This document shows positions 44,640 through 54,900 of a stretch of DNA of 64,000 nt, piece after piece. The DNA lies in contig CANNZV010000424.1 in the NCBI GenBank assembly GCA_947561585.1, positions 388,957 to 452,956 of the forward strand, given 5' to 3'. The position numbers were made by a program, and so were the translations under genes. This stretch comes from Caprella mutica. Its lineage: Eukaryota; Arthropoda; Malacostraca; Amphipoda; Caprellidae. The notes under the pieces are model-generated. The model was not told the DNA's origin. It saw only the letters and a program-made list of their open reading frames with translations, and made no database searches. The first letter of the stretch is position 1. Each line of letters begins with the position of its first letter.

Positions 44640-45330
44640 TCAATAGCCAATATGACACAGTGGCCAATATGGCACAATTGTCACTAACCAATATTACTCA
44701 GTAGCCGTCATGAAAAAGGGGCGAAAATGGCACAGTAAACAATATGGCACAGCAGGCAAAATGACACAACAGCCAAAATGACACAGTAGTCAATATGATA
44801 TATTAGCCAATATGACACAGTAGCCAATAGGACACAGTAGCCGATACAAAATTGAAAAAGATGATCAATTTGTTTTTTAAATGTGGCAATGATTTACCGT
44901 TTGTTTCAGTTTTAACAACACGGTACACTGAATAGATCTTTCCTAGCCCATGAACGGTACACTGGAAAAATACTTCTTATCCATTGCACGGTACACTGAA
45001 AAGATATTTCCTTGCCACTGCACGGTGCACTGAATAGATCCTTCCTAGCCCCTGAACGGTACACTGAAAAATATTTCAAGACACTACACGGTACACAGAA
45101 AAGATCCTTCCTAGACAATACTACACTTTACACTGAAATAATCTTTTCCATTTAACTTCTATCGAAAAGTGAACAAATTTTTGTAAGCTGTTATCGGCTA
45201 CTGTGTCCTATCAAATATTGTGTCGTATCGGCTACTGTTTAATATCGGTTATTGTGTCATATCAGTTACTGTGTTATATCGGCTACTGTGTCATATCGGT
45301 TATTGTATCATAACAGTTACTGTGTTCTGG
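44640..45330. mobile_element. Foldback element FB7, arms of 17-bp AGCCAATATGACACAGT units
   Basis: The left arm (44645-44850) has about 12 units of AGCCAATATGACACAGT. The right arm (45188-45330) has about eight inverse units GGCTACTGTGTCATATC. The centre holds a separate 34-bp tandem array. Confidence 0.85.
44919..45140 (+). repeat. 34-bp array ACGGTACACTGAATAGATC
   Basis: Six units of ACGGTACACTGAATAGATC plus TTTCCTAGCCC-like tails, lying between the arms of FB7. Confidence 0.88.
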
Positions 45331-45334
45331 GTGT

Positions 45335-45860
45335 TAAGGGGACCGCACATGGTTTTTGAAAAGTTGTTTATTATTGGAGTTACGGCTCTGAAACTTTGTT
45401 ATTCATAAATAAAATTGAATTTCATATAGTATTTGTTCATGGCATTTTTTCGATTCGACCCATATAAACCGAGTTATTCCAGTTTCGAACAGTTTTTTGA
45501 AAACCTAAGGCTCTTACAATTTGGAACTTAAGGCATTGGAGATTTTTGCATTCTATTCTCCACGGAATTCTCTACTAAATTGCTGCAGCAGCGAAGTTTT
45601 GATTTTCGGATTGGTTTTCGAAGAAAAAATCGTGAAAAAGAAAGAAAAAACTTTTTTTCTTTAAATTTCAAATTTGAAAAATGATTCGAAAATTAAAATT
45701 ACGCTGCTGCAATTTTAAAGAGAATTCCGTGGAAAATCGAACGAAAAAAAAAACAATGCCGTAGGTTCGAAATTGTAAGAGCCTAAGGTTTTTGAATACC
45801 AAAATTTGTAGTTTTCAGAAGTACCAGAAAAAAACAATCAAAGTTGCGGTGTTTGATAGT
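45335..45860. repeat. Imperfect inverted repeat adjoining a TTAAGGGGACC end
   Basis: The arms at about 45490-45605 and 45695-45805 share, in inverse, CCTAAGGCTCTTACAATTT and CGGAATTCTCT words around a centre near 45650. The left flank starts TTAAGGGGACCGCACATGG, like the TTAA element at 46670, but a matching right end was not found. No coding. Confidence 0.55.
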
Positions 45861-46669
45861 TCTCTCGACATATCTACCGTGTAAGATATGGAGGGCAACT
45901 AAAACGTATTGTAGCCAATTGTTTTCATGTGTGCTACGAGGAACACGAACTATACCAGATATGGCGAGATAAATAATTTTTACGAATTATCAGTGGCTGA
46001 CAGGGAGTGTGTGGAGCGCATAGCTAAACCCCAACCCTCGCCTCACCCACCTACCTTTCTCACTCTCCCCTAGTGGGTTATAGTTACACTAGGACTTTGA
46101 TATTTCACTCAAACAACTAGAAGGGGACTAGGTAGCTACTTACCTTTTATTTTTATTTTATTTGAAACTCTAAACATTGGAAAGAATTTCACGAAGATTG
46201 AATAAAAGCTGGACGTTTTAGAATATTTGAAATGGTCGAAGAATTAACAAGAATTTCAAATACAAAATACTAAATAAATAATTTCTTCAATCCAGTTTTT
46301 ATTTGATTGATTTTCTGTCTTCACTCAATACATTTTTCAGTATACGAAACATGCACAGATTTATGATACAGAATTCATTAACAATTTCATTGTATGACTT
46401 ACTATCAGTGATGTTTTTTAATCGAACAATTCAAAACATAAATGTCTGCTTATGAAATTTAAAAAAGTGTTTTAATTTAATTATATTAATTAACTATTTC
46501 ACCTCCTGTTTATTGGGCATGAAGTAATTATCAAATGTTATTTTATATTTATTAATTATATTATTGGCGTAATTAGGTAATATATTAAATGCAAATATTG
46601 AGCATCAGCAAGATATTGCACTAATTGAAATTATAAAATAAAATATATTTTGCGATAAATAAATTGCCG
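45861..46669. other. Non-coding stretch
   Basis: No gene recognised. Contains a CT-rich segment at about 46029-46075. Confidence 0.45.
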
Positions 46670-46673
46670 TTAA

Positions 46674-47516
46674 GGGGATCGTCCCCCCAAGATTTTCATT
46701 TTTTTATTGTTAATTGTAAAATTTCGAAACTTGATACACATATAGAACATCGAAAGAAGTACAATTTTTGTTAAAGGTGAAAATCTTCTTTTTTTTCATA
46801 GAAATTGATTTATGGAAGAAGACGTGTTTTTAAGGTGGGCTAATGAAATGTATCTCCTCCGTCCATTTTCAACCAACAGCGATGATATGGGAACCATTGG
46901 ATGCGGAAAAACTTGGGCAAAGCAATAGAGTCTATTTCGTTTCAAAATTCCTACTCTGAAAATAATAAAGAAAGAATATATAAAAAATGTTTTTACCCTT
47001 TTGGCTCTCCCGAAAAGTAGTCCTTAATATATTTATTGGGACTCAAGATCTATTTTCTTCGTCAATTTTTAACGAAGATTGAAAATATGGATATCGTTGG
47101 ATGCAAGAAGACTAGGGTAACAAATTAAAATTCGTATTCTTTTCAGAATTCATCTTTATTCGAATGACATGACATCACAACTAAAAAAAATTCCCCCAAA
47201 AAATTTAAAAATGTATTTTTCTTAATAATCTCAGAGAAGGATTTTTCTTTTCATGTGAATTTACTTTTGTTGCCCAAGTCTTTCCGCTTTCCATGATACA
47301 ATTATTATTACTGTATGTTAAAAATTGACGGAGAAGATACATTTATCGCACCCTCCCCAAAAATCACGTTTACTTTCATTTTTAGTTTTCTATGAAAAAA
47401 TGTGATTTTTTCCATCAACAAAAAAGATTCCAAATATGATTTTATATTTTTGTATCAAATTTCAATGTTATATGGTTCCTAATAAAGAAAAAGGTTTGTA
47501 GGTGGGACGAATCCCC
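46674..47516. mobile_element. 843-bp element with TTAA target duplication
   Basis: TTAA at 46670-46673 and 47517-47520 flanks inverted ends GGGGATCGTCCCCCC and, from the right, GGGGATTCGTCCCACC. Inside, a segment around GATGATATGGGAACCATTGG recurs directly (~47085) and inversely (~47280). No transposase ORF. TTAA duplication is typical of piggyBac-type transposition. Confidence 0.72.
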
Positions 47517-47667
47517 TTAAGTTTATGAAGTGGAGCAAAATTAGTTGGAGTAACTACAAAAATCAGAACAAATTAAAATAAAACATGACGTAAATTTTGA
47601 AGTCTTACATGTATTCCAAAGATTCTTCCGTTGCTACTGAACTGAATTTGAATGATGTGTCACTATA

Positions 47668-47878
47668 TTGCTAACACTGTCCTCATTGGGGTACTTGCTG
47701 TGTCCCTATATTGCTGAAAGTGTCCTGATTGGTATACTTACTGTGTCCTCATATTGCTACCAGTGTACTCATACGAGTACTTACTGTGTCCCTAGGGATA
47801 TTGCTAGCAGTGTTCTGATTGGGGTACTTATTGTGTCCCTAGATTGCTACAGTGTCCTGATTGATGTACTTACACTTT
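47668..47878 (+). repeat. 43-bp array TGCTACAGTGTCCTGATTGG
   Basis: Five imperfect units containing AGTGTCCTGATTGG and GTACTTACTGTGTCCCTA. Confidence 0.88.
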
Positions 47879-47900
47879 TACTCCAGAAAAGTTTTCATGG

Positions 47901-47906
47901 TTTATT
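47901..47906 (-). terminator. Possible polyadenylation signal of the Gal3ST-like gene
   Basis: AATAAA on the minus strand about 305 bases after the stop codon. It is the only clear hexamer found in that interval, but the hexamer is common in AT-rich DNA. Confidence 0.3.
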
Positions 47907-48209
47907 ATTGTAGTCTAAGTTAGAGTATCACAGCAGCGAATTAATCTTTCAAACTAAAAGTGGAATGATGAAATATAAACCTTAACAGCTACTTTAATTT
48001 CAATGGCCTAAATATTTTAGAAAGATATCAAGGAGACAGAGTATATCAATATAATTGATATGTTTATAGATCTATGATTGTTTGAAGCATTACTGATAAG
48101 TTTATAGCATTGGTCACATTGATGAAAAACTAGATATCTCTAACATCAGATAATATAAAAGGACGATCACTTTAAAACACTTAAATGTCACCAAAGAGTG
48201 GAAGCAAAT

Positions 48210-48974
48210 TCACTCATCATCAATATTTTCTGAATTTAATTTTCCTTTTTCTAAATATTCATTATATAATTCTTTAGTATATTCACTCCTAATATTTTCT
48301 TCTCTATCAATTTCTGAGGCGATTGAATCCACGCCAGAATTATTCTCAATTCTCATGCGTCTATACTCCTGTAAAATTTTCGCACTTTGTTCTTTTCTTA
48401 TCTTTTTCACTAGTGTCAGTTCTGGCAAAGATAGTAGAACACATTGCAAATTGGAATTATCATCAAGAACGTAACCGTTGACTTGATTGGAATATTCTTT
48501 GTACATGCTATTAGGTTCGTGATGCTTAACAACTTTAGTACCACAACTTTCGAATATTTTTTTTCTGAAGTCAATCAAAAAAGCCACTTCCTCCGCCATC
48601 TTCTTTTCCCCGTACCTCACCACTTTCTCTTTGTGCTTGGATAAAAAATGTTCGTAGAGAAGCACGTCCGCGCTGTTTAAATTCCTAAGCTTCTCAATTG
48701 AACTCACAGTCAAACTACGCTTCATTTCATCTCTCCGGGCGTTTTTGGAGAAGAAAACAACGTCATTGTAACTCCAACACAGACTCTCCTTCAGAAGAAT
48801 TAGACTCTCGTCCATTCTTTCGGCTATCAAAACAGTGTCGAAAAGTTCATCCGCAGAGTCGATTGCCTGACGAACTTCATTGGCTGTAATGTTCGGGTGA
48901 ACGTTGACACCCATGTCGAAAAGTATTTGATTCACTCCAAATCGACCAAAACATCTGCCCATTGATTGTTGTTT
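48210..48974 (-). CDS. Gal3ST-like gene, exon 5 (C-terminal catalytic half)
   Basis: Acceptor TTTTTCACAG precedes 48974, phase 0. It encodes residues 201-454, ending in a charged, Glu-rich tail (ENIDDE) and TGA at 48210-48212. The earlier upstream ATG-like extension of this frame is intron. Confidence 0.93.
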   Translation of the reverse strand, partial: KQQSMGRCFGRFGVNQILFDMGVNVHPNITANEVRQAIDSADELFDTVLIAERMDESLILLKESLCWSYNDVVFFSKNARRDEMKRSLTVSSIEKLRNLNSADVLLYEHFLSKHKEKVVRYGEKKMAEEVAFLIDFRKKIFESCGTKVVKHHEPNSMYKEYSNQVNGYVLDDNSNLQCVLLSLPELTLVKKIRKEQSAKILQEYRRMRIENNSGVDSIASEIDREENIRSEYTKELYNEYLEKGKLNSENIDDE

Positions 48975-51900
48975 CTGTGAAAAATAAAAAATATATTCAG
49001 CATAAAATTTACAAATAGAATTATCACAAAAGGAAGCTACAGAACTGTTTATTGGGAATTCTGAAGAACCGATTTGTTGTTGTAAATAAGTCGTAAGATT
49101 CATTCTTCAATTGAATACCAATAAAATATTCATTTTTTCATACCTATTATAAGAAAGAACATATCGCCAATTTTCCTTTTTCGTTCAAAGATTATACCAT
49201 ATTACCAACAGTAATAAACTATGCATTATTAATCTTGATCATTCTTTAACTCACATTTCTTAATTAGTAAGTTAAGTTGATCATACCTCAAAAGGCCAGT
49301 TTAGAAACTGTTCAAATGACACTTTATAGTGATGGGCCAGGTGGAAGTAGTTGTAGATGGACTCGAAGAGGTAAGCTGGGTCTCTTACTACGGTGATGAA
49401 AGCAGTGTCCGGGTGGAGGATCTTCCGGTGTTCTGACGGGTTAAGTCTCGTGTGTACCGAGAAAATGTCCACAACTCCACTCATCGGCAACAGAGATCTG
49501 GGGATCATATTGGCCTGTCAAAATAAGAAGATCGAACTTAATGATTGTACAAACATTAAAATCAAATTGAAGACACTGTGTAAAAATAGGAAAATCAAAC
49601 TTAATAATTGTATGAATATTAATCTAATTTAAGTTAGGGTCTATGGTAGTTAGATCCTTACATGACAAAATGTCTGACATGACTTAAGAAGATGGAAAAA
49701 TAAGAAATTTTGAAAATTAAAGAAATTTCTTTATGAATAGAGATATGTCATGGTGATGCCACCTAGGAATTAAATTGACCAAATCAAAATCTTCTGTGGT
49801 CCACTGGTCACGACATAATCTTTTACGGACACGACATAATCTTTTGTGGCCATGACATAATCTTCTGTGGTGAAGTTGTAATCTTCTACGGCCACGAAAT
49901 AATCTTCTGTGGCCACGACATAATTTTCTACGGAAACGACATAATCTTCTGTGGCCATGTCATCATTTTTTACGGTCATGACATGATCTTCTGTGACCAC
50001 GTCATACTCTTCTGTGGTCAAAACTTAATCTTCTCTATGGTCACGACATAATCTTCTATGGTCACCACATAATCTTCTATGGTCACGACAATAATCTTCT
50101 ATGGTCAGGATATAATCTTCTATGGTCACGACATAATCATCTATGGTCACAACATAATATTCTATGGTTACGACATAATCTTCTATGGTCACGACATAAT
50201 CTTCTATGGTCACGACATAATCTTCTATGGTCACGACATAATCTTCTATGGTCACGACATAATCTTCTATGGTCACGACAAAATCTTCTATGGTCACGGC
50301 ATAATCGTCTATGGTCACGACATAATCTTCTATGGCCACGACATAATCTTCTATGGTCACGGCATAATCTTCTGTTGTCATGACATAATCTTCTATGGTC
50401 ATTAAATAATCTTCTATGGCCACGACCGTGACAGGTAATTTGATCCCTGGTAATTTGATCCGAGGTTATTTGATCCCCGATAATTTGAACCCTGGTAATT
50501 TGTTTCCTTGGTGAATTGATCCCTGGTAATAATTTGACCTCTGGTAAATAGACCCCTGGTAATTAGGCCCACGATTATTTGATCCCAAGAAAAGTGACCC
50601 CCGGTAATTTGAACCCCGTTATTGAATTCTTGGACTTATGTGATGTTTAATTCATCGTTGCATTTTCCATTTCGCACTATTTCATATAATTAATTAATTT
50701 CCTATTACATTGCGTTAATTAATTGGTCCTCTTTTCCATTTCTTTCAAATCTTCCAAATAATAAATTATACACAATAGATACAAAATTTTGTATTCACAA
50801 TAATTGTAATTTGTAAGTAATAATTTACCATTTGAGTAATTTATAAAATAGAGCTTAATATGTTATTATTATTGTCAATTTTTTAGTTTTCGATGGACAT
50901 GATATATATTTAATTTTGAACTATTTTATTTTAGTATAATAACTGTATCCAGAGATCAAATTATCTGGGATCAAATTTCGGGCGATCAAATTTCTGGGGA
51001 TCAAATTATAAAGGGAACAAATTAGCGGGGGCCAAATTAAAAGAGGTCAAATTATCGGGGATCAAATTACCTAGCACCGACCACATTTAATCTCTCTATG
51101 GTCACGACATAATCTTCTTTGGCTACGAATTAATCTTGTACCTGGATTAGATACTCAATTGAAAATAAGAGCAGGTTAGATGCAGCGATTAAGCCGATCA
51201 GAGATGTCACCACGGCAGTCATGGTGCAGCGAGAACGCAGCAAGAGAGCAAAACTTCTCGCTGCTCCCTGCCTACCGTGGTCATTTCTCTGATCGGCTTA
51301 ACCGCTGCCTCAAACCTGTTCCTATTTTCAATGGGTATGTATTAGAAAATAAATTTTCTTTATTTTAAGGTTACCCTAAGATCATTAATTTTGCTCAAGC
51401 GATGCTTAACGTTCATTTTGTATTGGAACCTGTAGAATTTCACCCCATTTTCTTGTTAGATTTTATGTAAATTTTTGTAATTAATCCAAAAAGTACTTAT
51501 TCGTCTTCAAAAAACCAATGAAATGGATAAATATTCTACCTGTCTCCTGAGACTTTTCTCACTAACCTATGAACCGAAACATTTCGCTATGAATAACACA
51601 CGCGAAATAATGTTACATTTGCACGTTTATTAGATGAGGAGTTATCAGAACAAAACTCCATGTGGAATGAGATATGAGGTAATTCGTGGTTATTCTTTTC
51701 AATTACCCTCAGAATGCAAAAGGTAGAGTAGTAACCATATGTTATTTTCCCAGAAGGTGAAGAGTTGGAAAAAATTTCACTGTAAAGGAACCCCTGCTTA
51801 GTAAATAAAGTAAAAAATGAGAAATAACACCATAACTACCACGCAGATAATTTGAGTGTTTTTTACTTTTTAAACATTTGTAATTTCAAGCAAATTAAAA

Positions 51901-54900
51901 AAATAATATGCTGAGACAATGTCTCCTTATATAAGAAACTAAAAAAAATCAAGTATCTTGAGCATTAAGATTGGCTTCTTTGTAATACTAGTGCTATGCT
52001 TGTCAATCACATTCCTGAATTCATGTAATCAAATATTTGTTAATAGAAAGTGGGTCAGATAAGAAGTCTAAATGAAGAACATTAATTTTATAATTTAAAT
52101 TATTATAATAGCAAACAATACCTAGCGTCACAGCTCAAATATTTACTTCTTTTGTTGTTTGTACGATGCAAATAAAGAAAAAAAAGAAAAGTAACTTGCA
52201 TTTTTTGGGAGTCTTCATTTCAACAAAATGTTAACTATAAAATGTAAAACAATTGTGACAATAAAACGAAAATTAGCAATTTTCATTCCTTTCAAGTTAT
52301 GTAGAAAATTACAGCTTCCATCAATACCCTTGTTTTTACATTATAATTCGAAATTTAAATTTCCTAGAACTAAATCAATTAAAATTCAATAACATTATTT
52401 ATAATTTGAAGCAGACAGGGAGAATTTTAGAATTTATTCTTAAGCATTAAAAGTGTTTGTTATATTATATTCTGCAGTCAGTATATTGAATGATATGAAT
52501 TCCTTTTTAGTTTAAATAATAAATCTATTATATATTTGATGACAACATAATGAAGTAACTGTGAAGAGTAAATGCAGTAACTATACTCATTCATTAGGCT
52601 GTGATATATACAAGAGAACTCCTCTATAGTGAATTATCTATAGTGAATGTAAAATCCTGAACAATACAATTACCCTGTATGGTGTACAAATTTTCTTTAA
52701 TTTGACAAAAAGGGATATTATTTTTCTAAAGCTAATTGCATTTTTATGGCAGAGTAAATGAAATTTGTTCACCATACGTGACAGTTCGTTTTCCAGGACT
52801 CTACATTCAGCATAGAGGAGTTCTGTGGACTGAATACACAATGACTTTCCTTCATCTTCCACCCTGTATATCCTATATTTGAAACTTTTATGAAGATTCA
52901 AACAGTGCGAAACTCAGTTATGATCTACAAATCATAGTTAGGTCTGCACCATGTCATGTAGACATACATTTTTAATGTGAGTTCGTGTCAGCGTGTTGAT
53001 GGATGTGAACTATAGTACCCTCCCCATCAAGCTTGTCATTATGGCTGTAAATCATTAGTACAGGCAGTTAAATTGCATTATAACATCGTACAGAGGTTAG
53101 TGTGGGGCTATAAAATACGAAACCTCTTTGTAAGATATTCGGGTAACACAATTGAGAATACATTAAAACAGCCACCAATAGTTGAAAAATAAAGTGCACA
53201 GTGAAGAGCTAACCAAACAACTACCAATAGTTATAAATAAAGTGGACAGTGAAGAGCTAAATAATCACCAGTAGTTGTAAATAAAGTACACAGTGAAGAG
53301 TTAATACAACCACCAACAGTTATAAAGAAAATATACAGTAAAGGGTTAAAACAACCATTAATATCTTCCCAACTTTAAAGCCAGGCCAGTTTATTTATTT
53401 CACTTCCTCATTATGTATCTCACCTGGAAGAGGCTAGGGTTGCCCAGGTAATTAGAGGTCATAGGCAATGCAAAGGTGAGATTGTGCTCCACTCCGTATC
53501 TCAGGAACATATTCTGTCGACATAGGAAATGATATGAAAAGTGGGGCTAACAAGCATTTTTGTTTACATTCAGTTTAAAATGTTTAGTGTTAAACTTGTG
53601 CTGCGATAATAATATTAGTATTAGCTAATTGAGACAAGAATGAACACTATGTATTATTGCACACGTATACGTTTTGTGTTATTAATATCTCAAGGAATCA
53701 AAACTAATGATTATATACGATATGAAATGGAATATAGCTAATTTGAATCGTACTATATGTTCCAATTTGATGAAATTCGAAACATTTTCAATTCTTAGGT
53801 TTTTTCATAATCGAAAAATAAATCGAATTCCTAAGTGCTTCAGAATGATGTACCAAGAATGGTATTCGAATCTGTTTGATACATACTAATAATTAAAAAT
53901 TCGGACATAGATTGAATTATTCTGTAGAATTATTATCGTAAGTTTAGGTTTTATTTAAATTTTTCATCATATTTTACAGTATTATTTGTGCTCTAAGTCT
54001 AATACCTTGTCATTTTCTAGATCATAATTTAAGTTCAAATTAGAATTCCTCGTTAATTTGCCGTTAGTGCAAATTAATTCCCAATTGTCATCTCTCCGCA
54101 CTTCTACCACCATTGTTTGGTGCAAATAAGAAGAAGAATTTACACTGAATGTAAGAAAATTGAATTTCCTCTAAACACTAACTCTAGCGCCTCAAATCCC
54201 AAACTGTTTGTTTTACCTACAGACTCTGCAGTATTTTAGCCTCACGATCAGAAATGTCGGTAATTCTGTCGGTAATTTAGCTAGAGAAGCAATAAAGAGA
54301 ATCTCAAGTACGCATTTGTTCTTTAATGGAATAGTTTAGTTTAGATAAGCACCAGGTTAAGCTGATACTTTCATATTTCCTGAAATTAAGAAAGAGATGT
54401 TTTTGTGAGACATAAAAAGGATTAAGTTACTTATGCTGCATTAATATACAGTGGAGTTTAATATAGTTTAGAAATGTGGTCATATAAAATCTTTAGAAAC
54501 ATTCAATATGAACCAAATTAACGATCAGTATTTTTAAAATATATTCTTCGTATTATGAAATTAACGTAATATTCTTATATTTGCTGTCATGCGTTATCAT
54601 GATACTAGGTATTTGAATTTGAATATTTTGATTATTTTTCTTATTATACGGGATTAAAGGAGTATTATAATGAAAAAAAAATATCGTGAAGGAAAATAAA
54701 GTTCAGTGTGAAAATAATCATTGTAAATATATTCTTTACATAATAATTGATAATTTTGAATGATATAAAATGTTATCTTACACATTGATTCAACATCAAC
54801 TCTCACCATTATTATGACATGCAAAATTAGTTGAAATAAACTGAAAATTAAAGTTGTTCTTCATCTCAATTAAATTTTTATGTAAATTACTATGAACTGG

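Noticed and set aside
49770..50423. Long frames on both strands (TIEDYVV and YGHDIIF repeats)
   Set aside because: Both come from the 21-bp array. Opposite-strand frames of equal length are a sign of periodic sequence, not coding.
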